From: Raphanus sativus
Taxonomy: Eukaryota; Streptophyta; Magnoliopsida; Brassicales; Brassicaceae
Direction: 5' to 3'
DNA length: 64,000 bases
Assembly (NCBI RefSeq): GCF_000801105.2
Contig: NC_079516.1
Span: 45,178,908-45,242,907 of the forward strand
Part shown: positions 44,884-58,184 of the stretch, in pieces
How positions within the stretch are numbered: position 1 is the stretch's first letter
How the letters are laid out: each line of letters starts with the position of its first letter
Notes under the pieces: generated by a model
Database searches by the model: none
Told to the model about the DNA's origin: nothing
What the model saw: only the letters and a program-made list of their open reading frames with translations
Program-made: the position numbers and the translations under genes

Positions 44884-45577
44884 CTTATAAGTAGAGCTGT
44901 ACATTTTATCCATTAAATTTGATTTGATTCGTTATTCGTTTCGATTCGGTTCGAAAATTTTGGATATTCGTGAATCTCCGAAGTAAAGCAGATACTAAAA
45001 ATAAATATTTGCTAAAATCGAAAAAAATCACAAATATTAAAATTTTGGGAAGCGGATATCCGCTCCGATCCTACAATATATAATACATGTATATCTTGAT
45101 TATATTTAAAGTTTTAAATGTATAAAATTATATAATTATTATTCTAACATATGATTTGACAAATTCTATTCACATTATTACTTATATAAAAATATTACAT
45201 AAAAAGAAGAGAATAAAATTTTGACAACTATAATTTTTTCCTACGTTTTGTGTTATTATAATTGTTCATGAAGTTTAAAAATTTACAAAATATGTAGATT
45301 CATTACTTATTTTAATTTTTGTTTTATATATCATTTAAAAATATTTTACAAAATAAATTTGTATCTAATTTTTAATATTATTTGTATTAATCAAAATGGA
45401 TGAGATATATCATATATATAAACATTCATAAATATTCGTAGATATCTATTCATTTATTGGATATCCGTATTTTTCCGAAGCAAATTAAATCGAAAGTTTA
45501 AATATCCGTAATATACAAAGCAAATCACAAATACATTTAAAAGTCCGGATATCCAATCTTTGAGCCTTACTTATAAG
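44884..45577. mobile_element. Non-autonomous hAT element 2
   Basis: An 8-bp duplication CTTATAAG (44884-44891 and 45570-45577) flanks a 678-bp AT-rich insert. It starts TAGAGCTG and ends GAGCCTTA, imperfect hAT-like inverted ends. Degenerate ttcggttcg and ggatatccg repeats lie near both ends, reminiscent of the TTCGGG-filled hAT element at 27662-28340 and almost the same length. No coding sequence. Confidence 0.75.
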
Positions 45578-46480
45578 CACAAGAAATACATGTGTTTGAA
45601 AGTCTTGGATGGCTGTATAATAAAGAGAAAAAGGGTAAAACAATAAATTTTAAATAAATATTGAGGGATATATAATCATACTACAAGCGTAGTAAATGGT
45701 CTAAAGACTCGCTCGCTATATAGAATTTGACAATGGACACTGTGGAGCCCTTCCGCTGCGCATGGCTTCCATGGTTTGTGTAATTAATTTTTATAGGAGT
45801 CAACTTCTACTAGGGGGAATTTGGTCATTTTCAGCGCAGCTGGTGGAAGAACAATGCGAAGAATGCTGGGAAAGAAAAAGAAAAGGTGAAGTGGAACACA
45901 CGTGGCTAAGTCTTATTGGGTAAACTGTTATGCTCTTTACGTAGAAGGAAAACAAAGCGACGGGTTTGACTGTTTGAGTTGAGCGAGACGTGTGAGAGTA
46001 GCAAATAATAAACATACAAATACTATAAATCAACAATGGCCCCACATTACGCTCTTCGTGGTGATAAACATTCATACCTTACTCTTTATCAGACGTAATG
46101 TTATTATATGTATCTGAAGTTGTGAACCAGCGCATTGACAAATAAACGGGATTTACTAATCATGCTCTGGTGTAAAAGGAAGTAATTAATATCCATTTTG
46201 TTCATCAGATTATTATGTATATAATATATAGAGAAAGAAAGAATTTTCAATATAACCATGATCAAGGATTACATGATTGAAAATCATTCACCTATACTAA
46301 CCCTGATCGATGAAACCTCTAGTGTTAGTGTTTTGACTTAAGCGCCGCTGATATATTTGAGAATGATGATACCTGAAGAAAATATATGCCTACATATTCA
46401 TTAGGAACTGGTCCGGATTAACACTCTATATATGATTAGGATATATAACTACGTTTTTAGCACTTTAATTATTGGTTTCG
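45578..46480. other. Intergenic, nothing recognised
   Basis: AT-rich. A minus-strand frame of about 90 codons at 45800-46075 has no recognisable features and is probably chance. Confidence 0.4.
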
Positions 46481-46489
46481 ATGGTAGGA

Positions 46490-47260
46490 AAAGAGAACCG
46501 CTAGCCACATCTACCACGATTTCCTCGACCTCTCTTTCCACGGCCCAAAAATTATGTTTGCTTTTCCATAGCTTTTGCTGAAGGTTTAACTAGTCGTTTT
46601 CTAAGAATTCTTTTTCCAAAATGTGTCATAAACTCCATTGAATCGGTTTCTTTGGCCAAATCTACTGAAAATCATTTTTTCTAGAGAGATTAATGAAGCA
46701 AACTTATCAGAACCAAAATCGCATCTTGTCTACTATTATCTCCTAAGACCGTAGTGGTTGCATGAGCAATAGAATTATCGGTGATTGGTAAAATTTGGGC
46801 AGACTCTAGAATCAGAGTCTCAATAGTTTCTTTGGTGCAAAAAATTGTAGAAGCAGAATGAGATAGTCCACCTTAGCAATGTTATTTGGATCAACCGAGT
46901 TTGATTCATTTTTTGCAACAAAACTAATGTCAGAAGGAAGTACCTCAAGGCTTTGAAACTTGTGTTGAGTTATAATTGGGTAGATGAGAATTAGGGAAAA
47001 TGATGGCCGAAGTGGCTGCAACCACATGCTAGCAATAGAGTCCATCTCAATAGCTAGCTTTGATAGTAACCACAAGGTATTTACTGACATCTTGGAAACA
47101 ATGTTTAATCTTGTGTTCAACCTAACCATATCTATTGCATCTAGAAGGTAACCGAGCGTATTCCACATCAATCATGGAAATAAAACTAGTTTCATTATCA
47201 GCGGCAATTCTCGAAAGAAAAGCTTTGCTCATTGTTACTCATCATTGTTAATGCTTCAAA
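46490..47260 (-). pseudogene. LINE-type ORF1/gag relic with degenerate zinc knuckle
   Basis: The minus strand reads IDVEYARLPSRCNRYG, a stop, then VEHKIKHCF (around 47100-47180). This is the typical 'VEYxxLPxxC-x2-C-x4-H-x4-C' knuckle of plant LINE-type ORF1/DUF4283 proteins, with the second Cys changed to Tyr. Further on, at about 46500-46550, comes a Gly/Arg-rich GRGKRGRGNRGRCG tail, also typical. Stops and frame changes show it is decayed. No reverse transcriptase is nearby. Confidence 0.55.
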
Positions 47261-47549
47261 CGAAAATTTAACACAAGAAACTCAATGCAGATCAATTGCA
47301 ACTTTGGCTCTGAAAAATCATCAAGGGAAAACATAAATTGCATGTCTGATAATAGTCCTAACGCCATAAAACCACTGTGTGATTGTCATAGTGAGATGTA
47401 GGAGATACTAGATTGACTTGAAGACTGATATAGACATTACCTTCAAATTCACTAAAGGGAGAGAGAAAACAGGATCAAATATTAAAGAAGATTGTGATTT
47501 CATTTGCGAACATTTCTTTATAGTGTGCTTTACTTACAACTACTACAAG

Positions 47550-50500
47550 TTACAAAAAGGAGAGGGACAAAACGCTGCGTTTCCAAAGACTAGATTTCTT
47601 GGGACGAGGTGGTTTGAAAGCAAAGTTGATGGCAAACATGTCAGAGGAAGTCAAGTTCATGTCGACGAATCCATGGAGCTTACCAACGAGGGAGGCACTC
47701 TCTCGTACATGCCCCATGTCTTTATAATCAGACCAGAGTCTGTGCGCCAGCTGGACCCGCCTGTGCCTTGTGTTCAGCCCAACGCCCCATCTCAAGAACA
47801 GGTTCTCTCTCTCTTCCTTGGATAGTTTCCTCTGCATCAGCTTGCTCAGCTTAAACCTCTCTCTAGTCAACGCCCTCGTGCTGCTTGTTTGTTTGTTTGT
47901 TACATATTTAGTACTAAACCAAAAAAAAAATTGAGAGATAAATACAAATGTGGAATGGGATTTTAACCTGGACACTAGGCTCAGATCGTCGCTGGCTTTG
48001 CTATTATGGGCGATGTACTTGAGTCTACGGAGTTCGACCTCCAAGTACAAGCAATCTCTCTGATCCCCTCTGAATAATAGGAAGAAGTAGCTTCTGTGGG
48101 CCATGGATACGTTACACGTGTGCCATAACTCTATTATCTCCCGCTGTAACCTCTTGAACTCTTCCGGCCAATTCAAAGGCGTGTCTAAGTAGTCTTGTAT
48201 TGGGTCCAATGCAGCGTCTTTGAAACTCTTTGTCGAATTCAACGCCAAGAACTTCTGTTCTATTTCCTCCATCTGTTAACACGTCGACTCAAGTGATTAT
48301 TTTTAAGCAAGAAAAAAGTAAATAAGCAGAAGAAAGAAAAAAAACTAACCGAGCGATGGATGATTCGCTTGTCTTTCTGAGTAGCAGTCTCTTCTGTTTT
48401 TTCCTGGCTTGTAGAAGGGCTACCACTTGTCTGAAGCTCAAACACAGAAACATCAGAGGGGCGGGACAGTGATTCATTCGGTGATGACATTTCGTTACTG
48501 TCACCACCATGCGAAGCGGCATGCGCAGTTTGAGTGTCGCTCAAGCTTCTCTCAATCCATGTTGCTGGCGTGCTCCTCCCGCTAAACTCATCTTGCAGCA
48601 ACCTCTCGTTCTTGACGTGGCACATTTCCAGGTTCCTCCTCTCAGCTGCTTTGACAAATCCTTTGTCGTACCAACTTGGCGGCGTGTCAGCATCTTTCTC
48701 GAACCAAAAGGGGGAAGGGCTTGACAACACGCTCGCTCTGCAGCTTCGACTTCTCGTCAGCTTCATGCCTCTGAACGGTTGCGATTCTCTCTCCGTAAGC
48801 CAAGAGAATGGCTTTTCAGGAGAGGGAGTGATAAATACTGGAGGCGTCGGGTTGCTACTAGTCCTAAGGTTAGGCATGTTTGTACCAAACTCATCAGGAG
48901 ATGATTTGAAATCACAGCATGGAGGAGGGGCTTTGATCAGTTTGCTTTCTTGTTTTGGTTGAGTAGAGGCGCTACTAACTTCCTTCACTCTTTCTTCAGA
49001 TTCTTCTTTTTCTTCTTCTTCCTTTTCAGCTTCAACTGGTGGTTGTATGTTCTTTGGCTCCGTCACACATACTGGTTCTTCTTCTTCTTCTTCAGCTTCA
49101 ATGGATAGTTGTAGGTTCTTTGGCTTTGTCACACATACTGGTTCTTCTGCATTTACAATCTCAAATCTGTCTGGACTGCTCTGCGGAATATTTTCCTCTG
49201 GATGTCTAGTGACATCTGACATCTCTGTTTCTATGCATCGAACTTCCCTACAGTCATCCTCAGAATCTCCATCAGACTCTTCAGCCATTTCATCAACCCC
49301 TTCCTCCTCAGCATAACCTTCGTCTGGAGAAGGAAAAATAACTACTGTTGATGAGGCGTTCCTCCGCTCCCGAGGAACATCAGGTCGAGCTTCGGTTTCT
49401 TCTGTGTGAACCTCGGATTGGTCTTTAGTTTCTGCCCCGTGTTGAACCTCAGGGAAAGGAGTTACATAGACATGCTGCTGAAATGGACTACTTGACCCAG
49501 AATCTATCCTGAAATCTGAAAGCTGGAAGACGTTCTCCTCGTCATAACTGTATTCAGATGATCGTGGAGACAAACTGGAACGGCGAGCTGACATAGGGCT
49601 TAACGGTGTTGTATTCTCAGAGTCCCATGTACTGCGCACCCGCAGCTTGGGGTATTGATGTTCCTCCACCAGCACCTGACAGAAACAAAATTTAATAAGT
49701 TGGGAAGTAAAGTGGGATGCCTCGTTTCTGCAAAGATTTAACATACATATTTTACTACCTCTGCTGATTCTGTTGATTGTGTCTCTTTTGGTCCTTGTTT
49801 TCCTTCTTCAACCATTCGTCGAAGATCCTCAATCTCGCAACGAGCTTGCTCTAGCTCTTGTGCTAGTTGGAATACCTCTTTCTTGAGCTACAATAAATGG
49901 GACAGTTCACAACTCAAATCTTCAGAAAACTATTACTATAACGGTGAACTTGTTTCCTAATACCGTAATAGGGGGTGATTGGAGCTTGTCTCGTTACCTT
50001 TTCAACCTCGAGATCCTTCTCCGTCAGTAATGCAGTTGCGTCAGAGGCAACCGAAGGCTGACCAGGGCTTCTCAGCTCACTTTCCAGTTTAGCCAACTCC
50101 CTCTGCAAGTGTTTCACTAAAGCTTTGTCAGACATGACGACATTGACTTGCGCATTTGTTGTCACCTCCTTTGCGCAGCTCGCAAACAGCAGTGTGTTTC
50201 TAGATTGCTCAACATGGATTCTTGCAGGACTCATGGTACAAATTATGGCAGTTCTGGCATTTCCTCCCAAGGAAGACTGAAGTATGCGTGTCAGTTTTGA
50301 ATCTCTGAATGGAATGTGCCCAGTTTTTCCTTTACTGCATTGAAGTTAGCCATATTATATGTTAGTGATGCAAAAAGAAAAAGAGAATCGTTCACATCAT
50401 ATATATTTAGCTAAAGGGTTAAACAGGAACGATACAGAAGGACTGCTCAAAGAGCAATGCCAATCTCACAAAACGGAAAACGTTATGGAAGCTAAGTGCT

Positions 50501-52011
50501 CACAAGCTAACCTTAGCTTACGGATCACAGTTCCCAGCGTTAACAAACTTCGGTTTATATGACAACCTTCTTTCAACCTTGTGCCGGCTGATAATGATTG
50601 AGATGCACGTTCACTTCCAGCAAGATCAATAAAGTTCTGCAGGACAAGTAGTTACTCTCTATATAGATCTTTTCAACAACTTTTTTTTAAGCAGACAATG
50701 TGATGGAGAGTTTCAAGAAGATTTACCACTGTTGCTGTTAGTGTACTAAATTTATCGTTAGTGAAAAATTCACGAGCCGTGCTTTCAACTGTCTGTAAGA
50801 AAGTAGTAGAACTAAGATATATGTCCGGAAAGAAGCTCGCAAAGAATGCAGCGTTAAACCATAAAGTATAAATCAACAAGATGCCTAACCAATCTCAAAA
50901 TCTGATGAGACCGGGAGCTAACTTCATTTAGAGCTGTCTCTCCAATTTGCCGCTGAGCTGCAAATGATTAGATGACCATGAGAATGATTGGAAAAAAAAA
51001 AAATATATATATATATATAACAAATTAGAAAATTTAGATACTAGATTTTGACTATCTTTACCTTCGCAAACAGATAGGAGCTCCTTGAAATGATTCCAGT
51101 CTCGCAGAGTTTCCTCTGTGAGTTTCTCAACAACTGTCCCTTTCTGTCAGAAGGAAAACGAACTTCTTATGAGAGATTACAAAAAAACAAAAACAAAAAG
51201 TAATTATAGAATGAGAAGAATATATATACCTCAGGATCATCTAGAAGTCTTAGCGGAGTACTATCTGTACTTAAGAGATCTCGTACAGACTCATTATAGA
51301 TCTCCATGGCAGAGAACTTTAGAATGAATTCTCTTTCCTTGTGCTACTTACAGTAAGCAGATAAATTAACTACCACGGGAACAAATATAGAATGGGCTGG
51401 TAAGATATGAGGATGCAGTTTTCTTAAAATTTACCTTGTCAATGTAGTCATATATATCAACCAAGGTGCAGTGAGTGATTCCACTCATGGTGTATGTCTT
51501 GCCACTGCTTGTTTGCCCGTATGCGAAGACGCTAGCTGAAAACCAAGTGAAATATATAAAGAAAGAGAAAGAAGAAAAGGGAGGGAGAGTGAAATGCAGA
51601 TTGGAAAGAGATGCCACACCATTAACGCCACTGACGACAGAGAAAGCCACTTCCTTGGCACCTTGGTCATAGACTTGCCTGGTACAACACTCAGGGCCGA
51701 ACACTCTGTCTAGAGGCAGGCAGAGAATAATAATAACAATAAGAGAGAAAGAAGGAAGAGGTTTGAATTGAAGAAGAAATGGAGGGAAATAATAAGAATG
51801 TAATACCAAAAGAGTAAGCAGAAGGATACATGGAACGGTCAGAGATAGAAAGATGGCTCCTGTACATGATGGTAGTAGAGTTGATGCACTCCCAGTCGGG
51901 AGAATCATTCCTCAACATTTCCTTGTCATTTAAAGGTCGGAGACGAACAGAAACTGAAATCTTTTCTTCACAGCCGCCTCCTTGCATCTGATCAGCTTCC
52001 GTAGTCATCAT
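47550..52011 (-). CDS. Kinesin motor protein with NACK-type C-terminal domain
   Basis: Thirteen coding exons: 52011-51807, 51709-51620, 51535-51435, 51343-51230, 51143-51062, 50957-50890, 50792-50727, 50636-50512, 50334-49998, 49887-49759, 49675-48350, 48272-47968, 47880-47550. Every phase matches; total 1,092 residues. The N-terminal motor has P-loop GQTSSGKT (105-112), switch I NEVSSRSH (208-215) and switch II DLAGSE (246-251). A coiled-coil neck follows, then a long Glu-rich, disordered exon 11. The last two exons (882-1092) encode the DUF3490/NACK C-terminal domain ([34 protein letters not shown]). Kinesin-7 relatives NACK1 and TETRASPORE work in phragmoplast expansion at cytokinesis. The context matches At5g66310 (from memory). 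The start at 52011 or 52008 follows a possible 5' UTR acceptor. Confidence 0.95.
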
Positions 52012-52990
52012 ACCTCCAGAGTAGAAAATGAAAATGAAAACATTATATATAAAAGAAAATGGAGGCAAGTATTATGTGACTCAAATTATTGAGTTAATAA
52101 TTGCCAAATTGAGTCGAATCAATCATCTGGTCAAATTCCAAGCCGAAACAACCATGTGTGTCTTTTTCCTCTACCAAACTAATAATGATAAAGTATTATG
52201 TTACAGAGCAAGATCAGAAAACGGAGATTCTTGTACAACCTTAGTCTAGAGACAGAGACAAACACCAGATTCATATTATAATTATTCCAGGATAAGTTTT
52301 GTATATAAATGGTCCCCCAAAGTTATCTATTTTATTGAATACAAAGAAACAACAAAATCGCTGGTCAATCAAAAAAAAACAAAACAAAGAAACAACAAAA
52401 TGAGATGATTATGAATGGAATCAATTTTACCTAAGGAAGAAGAGGCCTTAAGAAGATGACACAGCCGCTTCTGTAGAATGTTGGACCTGCCTCAACGCTA
52501 ACTCCATGTGCAGTGAAGGAGTACCCCGAATCTTTTGTTTGTGTTTTTTTCTCTCTTAAATTCCACAAATTACTTACACACACACAAACCTGCCTACAAC
52601 AAACACGAAAGAAAATAAAATTCCAAAACCAAACTTTAGCCATAAAATTCCAATAAATAATAAGCAGCGAGCATGCATATATCTCCCCACCCCCAAGGAC
52701 AAGGAGGAGTCGAAAATTAAAGCAAATGTCTCCTCCTCCTACACACACAACGGAATCCGAGACGATGTTCTGAATATTGTCAGCTCGGAGAAGAAGAAGA
52801 AGAAGAAGAAGATCCAGGCAGATATTCTACGACTCTGTTCCTCTCCCTCTCTGGATTGATTAATCTGATTCGCACAGCTGTGATCGTTTTTTCTGCAATC
52901 TGGCAACTCCTCTCCCTCTTCTCTTATTATTAGCCCCTTCCCCCACTTTACAAACTGCCGCGCTAAACTAAGCACATTTTTCATTTTATT
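52012..52990 (-). other. Likely 5' UTR intron and leader of the kinesin gene
   Basis: An AG acceptor lies just before the first ATG. A GC-richer, leader-like stretch with a (GAA)n run (about 52788-52811) lies 780-900 bp upstream, so a non-coding first exon and UTR intron are likely. No separate gene is supported. Confidence 0.45.
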
Positions 52991-54489
52991 ACCCTTTTAC
53001 CCCTTCTCAGTTGTTTTTTAAATATTTGTTCCGAAACTAATTAAAAAATTGTTTTGTTAAGTCATCTCTGCTTTCACCTAATTACCGATGTCAAGTCACA
53101 GTCGCAAATTTAAACTTGTAAATGCTAATTCCGCAAGCAATGCTTCATCCTTTTTACCAACTAAACAACTTTCCCTAACCTTGTTTTAAAGTATCGTCAA
53201 CGAGTTTCCGATCGTTATTCATATAGCTTTCTATATATATAAATAAATAAAATAAACACAGCACATGGTTGTTGCAGAACCGCTGTCCATTTTAGTGACT
53301 ACCTTTAAAATAACGTATTTCGCTAAAAGCAATGCATGTGCAGTGCTTTTTTCTTCTTCTTACTTACACCCTAAGTTCATTTCTTTTCATGATTTGTTTT
53401 ACAGATTGGAAGCAGATTAAGAAGTATAATCACCCACTAGTCGTTTCTTTTCTTTCTTTTTGAATGCGTAGTTCTCACACTTGTTGAAACATAATATAGA
53501 TATAAAAATCCAGAAACATAAGCTGAAATCCATGTACGTATCAACCAAAACTTGTGATTAATAGGAAGCACGTGCTGGTTCGTAGATAAATACTAGTATA
53601 ATGCTAGTACCGTGGTCGGTAGTTGAAGTGTTGAAGAGACTAGTGTCCTTTTTGTAGTATTGTATTGTTAATTTATATAAGCTAATAACAATATTTAATA
53701 TCCGATATAGTAAATAAATGTATGATGTGCACTTTATGTATTTGGTTCAATAATTCCGTGATATAGATATTAGATGAAAAAAAAAGGTGATATAGAAATG
53801 AAATAAATGAAAGGGGACATGCACATGATGTGGAAGTGGACAAAACCATACCGACTCACAATTATGAGATATCACATGATGATGCGGACAAGTCAACGCT
53901 TCTTATGTTTGTAGGCCTTACGTCACAATAGGCTGGGCTATAGATCATGTTTAAGAATACAAGCCCAGAATAATTAACAAATTCAGAGAAAATGTTTTTC
54001 TTTGTTCTAAACGAGGATGATTGGCGACTGGCGAACGTCGTCGTTTTGCTGGTACCATGCAGTTCATGTAGTTCTGACGAATTAGGTGTATGGCATTCGT
54101 GCAGAACGCCATAGTCCAAGTCCTATTGCCCATATTTTTCAATCCCTTTGAATCTGAATTTGATTAAAGAGAGTAATCAGTGAAGAGTGTGATATTTTGT
54201 TTGAATTCACATTGCTTATGTATTGCTTGCGCTCGAAACGAATTTGATCAAGAGTAATCCGTGTCGCTTTTATTTTTGGGCCTATTGATCCTGTCTTCTC
54301 GTTCAAAAACCATTTACCATTTGGGCTTTGGGATTTCTACTGTAACATCTTTTTCAATGATTTTTTTTTCAAAATATAAGATTCTAGTTAATTAAACAAT
54401 ATTCAAATTATATTGACTGAGAATCTTAACACATTATAATCAGAAATAATTTGAGCCGGTCAGTGGTGGCGTGTTTGCAATCATGAGTG
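52991..54489. other. Intergenic, no gene recognised
   Basis: AT-rich throughout. A minus-strand frame at 53862-54142 has no family features. No GATA-factor gene is seen here, although from memory Arabidopsis has one (GATA5) next to this kinesin. Confidence 0.5.
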
Positions 54490-55740
54490 GAACGGGATAT
54501 AGGTGTCAAATGGGCGGGTCGTCCATTGGTCGTCCACGTCCATATTTAAATGGACTTAATATGGACACACCCATTTTTTCCATGGGTTATTAATGGACAA
54601 AATATGGATGACCATTTAAAAATGGTCTTTATGGGTTTTGGGTTTCATGGACATGGGTTGTCCAATGGACAAAAAAAATCTAGGGTTTAAAAAAATTTGA
54701 GTTTTTCTACCAAAACCGAGAAATCGGGTTTCTCGCCAAAATCGGGAAATTGAATTTTCTCTGTCAAAATCGTAAAATCGCACAAACTGTAAAATCGGGG
54801 TTTTCCGCGAAAATTGAGAAATTGGATTTTCCCACCAAAACCGAGAAATCGGATTTTTCCGCCAAAACCGGAAAAATCGAGTTTTCCTGCCAAAATCGAA
54901 AAATTGAGTTTTCCGCTAAAACCGTAAAATCGGATTTTCCCGCCGAAACCGAGAAATCGAGTTTTCCCGCCAAAACAGAGAAATTGGATTTTTCCGCCAA
55001 AACCGGGAAATCTAGTTTTCCCGCCAAATCGGAAAATCGAGTTTTCCGCTAAAACCGTAAAATCGCCAAAACCGTAAAATCAAGTTTTCTTGCCAAAACT
55101 GAGAAATCGGGTTTTCCCGCCAAAACCGGAAAATCGGGTTTTCCCGCCAAAACCGGAAAATCGAGTTTTCCCGCCAAAACCGTAAAATCGGGTTATCCCG
55201 CCAAAACCATAAAATCGGGATTTCCCGCCAAAACCAAAAAATCGGGTTTTCCCGCCAAAACCGTAAAATCGGATTTTCCCGCCAAAACCATAAAATCGGG
55301 TTTTCCGGCCAAAACCGCAAAATCGATTTTCCCGTCAAAACTGCAAATCGAGTTTTCCTACCAAAACCGCAAAATCGGGATTTCCCGCCATAACCAGAAA
55401 ATCAGGTTTTCCCGCCAAAATCGTAAAATCGAATTTTTCCGTTAAAACCGCTAAATCAAGTTTTCTTGCCAAAACCAAAATTGTTGTATTTATGGATTAA
55501 TTTTAATTTTATGAACTTGTATATATAATTATAGGCTTATAAATTAAAATCTAAAATTTTCTTATATGGTCTATTATGGACTCTATGGCAACCCATAAAA
55601 ATATGGGTTTTAGTGGACATGGTTCTTAATGGACATGGTTCTAATGGACATGGTCACTCTTTGTCCACAAACAATAAATGGACAAATGGATACGGGCTAA
55701 TGGACGTGGACTCGCCCAGTTTACAGCTATAGAACGGGAT
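54490..55740. mobile_element. Mutator-like element filled with a 27-bp minisatellite
   Basis: A 9-bp duplication GAACGGGAT (54490-54498 and 55732-55740) flanks a 1,233-bp insert. Its ends are imperfect inverted repeats: ATAGGTGTCAAATGGGCGGG on the left against ATAGCTGTAAACTGGGCGAG on the reversed right. Subterminal AATGGACATGG-type repeats flank a core array of about 29 degenerate 27-bp units. Nine-base duplications are characteristic of Mutator-like elements. No transposase is present. Confidence 0.8.
54700..55485. repeat. 27-bp minisatellite (about 29 units)
   Basis: The unit is close to gggttttcccgccaaaacc followed by ggaaaatc (27 bp). Units are head to tail and about 70-95% alike, most uniform at 55095-55320. 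Because 27 is a multiple of three, long frames with a nine-residue periodicity run on both strands; these are by-products of the repeat, not genes. Confidence 0.93.
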
Positions 55741-56636
55741 GAACTAAAGTTACTAAAAGTTGGTTTCGGTACAAAAATAAGGCCCAACAGTATTGTTACT
55801 TTTTCTATTTTATGGTGAGACATTTTATAAAATTCGTTTTGGAAAGCTTCATGCTGTTGTTTGTGTGGTCCTAACTAAAGGCTTCTGTTTTGTCCCCCTG
55901 AAATGCAATGATGCCAGTTGTAAATTTGTCTCTTATACGTGTCACTCTCTGATTGGAAAAAGGAAAATTCTTTCAAGACCCCACTTTTGCCTTGTGATAC
56001 TGAAAGTAGTTCTTTAATCACCATTCGTCTACAAAATGCTTTCAACGTACAATAACATCAAATTATTGACAACGAATATATTTGTTTATCAAGAAAAAAA
56101 AAAGCAATTAACTTTTTCTTAAAGACGATTTGGAAGACAAGGTGTGAGGTTGTACGGAGGAAAGCTCGGTATCAAATCAGCAGAAACATGGTGGGTTTAG
56201 GTTTAATGGAGTTATGCGACCAATTGATTTACGTATATTTAAAAATGTTAGTAATGTAATATCACAAATAACGCATGATTTGTGTATATCTCTGGACAGT
56301 CTTCACATGCATCCCCATGCACCATTTATTTTTTCTCAACCAAATAAATCATTCAAATTAGTGTGGATTGCATCTAATCTAACTATCATCATGGCGTTCT
56401 TGAGGTGACATATATTGAATGATGAGAAAGGGAGGGTAGGGAATAAATTATGGAAAGAGGTATTTTTAGGTCCAAACATGTATGCCTGCAGAAATGAAGA
56501 CGCAGACCAATTTTTATTCCTTTTCTGTTCATTCCACTCACCCCCATAATCTGCAAAAATCACTCTTCCCTCTCTCTCTCCAGGTAAGTGCTTAACAACA
56601 TAATCCACGTTCACACACAAGACATATATTAGATTT
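55741..56636. other. Intergenic, no gene recognised
   Basis: AT-rich with short frames only; nothing supportable. Confidence 0.45.
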
Positions 56637-58147
56637 GGGAAAATTCCTTAAAAATACACAGACTGAATTTCTTTTGCTGAAAAAATATACGAACTTTTTT
56701 GGCTTCCCAAAAAATACACAAATTAATTTTGATTGTCCATAAAATACACGAACTTTTGAATTTTGAAGGTTTCACACCTCGATTTTAACGGTGTAAACAG
56801 TGACTAACAGAATAGTAAGACGCCGTTAGACGCCGTTAACTCTAATTAAAAAGTTCATGTATTTTATGGACAACCAAAATTAGTTCGTGTATTTTTCGGG
56901 AAGCCTAAAAAGTTCATGTATTTTTTCATCAAAGGAAATTTAGTATGTGTATTTTTAAGGAATTTTCAAATGGAGTTTGGATATTTCATATACTATTCAG
57001 AGGCTAACTATCCCAATACATATCCAAAATTTTATATTTGTAAACTTTCGGTTTGGTTTTGGACCAGATATTTTCGATCTGAAAAATCCAGATCCGGAAA
57101 TAAACGGTCCAAACCCGACCCAAAGACCTGAAAAAAACACATTCTCTATCACATGATACAGGTCCGAAATTTTATATTTGTAAACTTTCGGTTTGATTTT
57201 GGACCGAATTAATGTCTAGCCGGATTCAAAAACTTGAATCGGAACTGACCCAAAAATATTTTGTCCAAAACCAAACCAAAAGTTTACAAATATTTGTTTA
57301 GTCCAATTTAGTCGAAATCTATCATATATATCTAAAAATTCACAAACAACTCTAAATTTTACATTGAAAGTTTCATATTAATTAAAAATGTTTCTGTTAC
57401 AAAAAAAAAACTAAAAAATATTGCAAAAATAATAACAAAATTGTTAGCAGAAAGATCTTGTCGGATTGAATCTATTCGTATCGATTTTATTAGGCTCAGG
57501 TCTATTCGTATCAGTTCTTTTTGGTTTCAATTCTTTCAAGTAGAAGAGTTTTGAATCCAACAAATATTTGTAAACTTTCGGTTTGGTTTTGGACCGAATA
57601 TTTTCGGGTCAGTTCCAATCCAAGTTTTTGAATCCGGCTAAAATGTCAAGATTAGGTCTAGATATTTTAGCCGGATTCAAAAATTTGGATCGAAACTGAT
57701 CCGAAAATATTCGGTCCAAAACCAAATCGAAAGTTTACAAATATAAAATTTTGGATCTGTATTGGGTCCAGATATTTAGCATCTGAATAGGATATGAAAT
57801 ATCCAAACTCCATTTGAAAATTTCTTAAAAATACACATACTAAATTTCCTTTGCTGAAAAAATACACGAACTTTTTAGGCTTCCAAAAAAATACACGAAC
57901 TAATTTTGGTTGTCCATAAAATACATGAACTTTTTATTCAGAGTTAACGGCGTCTAACGGCGTCTTACTATTCTGTTAGTCATTGTTTACACCGTTAAAA
58001 TCGAGGTGTGAAACCTTCAAAATTCAAAAGTTCGTGTATTTTATGGACAATCAAAATTAGTTTGTGTATTTTTTGGGAAGCCAAAAAAGTTCGTGTATTT
58101 TTTTAGCAAAAGAAATTCAGTCTGTGTATTTTTAAGGAATTTTCCCA
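56637..58147. repeat. Large nested fold-back (inverted repeat) structure
   Basis: The left end GGGAAAATTCCTTAAAAATA and right end TATTTTTAAGGAATTTTCCC are perfect reverse complements, and similarity continues inward for several hundred bases. Each outer arm of about 330 bp (56637-56968 and 57815-58147) is itself nearly palindromic around a GACGCCGTTAGACGCCGTTAAC-type centre. The inner segments (about 56970-57260 and 57540-57814) are also inverted copies of each other, rich in ggtttggttttggaccgaa. A mirrored pair of short frames at 56916-57131 (+) and 57667-57867 (-) reflects this symmetry. Confidence 0.85.
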
Positions 58148-58184
58148 TTAGATTTAGATTGGCGCGTAAGTACATTTATATTTG

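Noticed and set aside
45800..46075. 91-codon minus-strand frame
   Set aside because: No recognisable motif, no promoter signals, and low-complexity composition.
47418..47825. 135-codon plus-strand frame
   Set aside because: Antisense to the last kinesin exon, whose model is supported by thirteen phase-matched exons.
53862..54142. Overlapping minus-strand frames of 63-85 codons
   Set aside because: No family resemblance; the two frames overlap in different phases, as expected by chance.
54700..55485. Possible CRISPR-like or protein-repeat array
   Set aside because: Units are contiguous with no spacers, in a plant nuclear genome, inside a transposon; the nine-residue protein repeats are a by-product of the 27-bp period.
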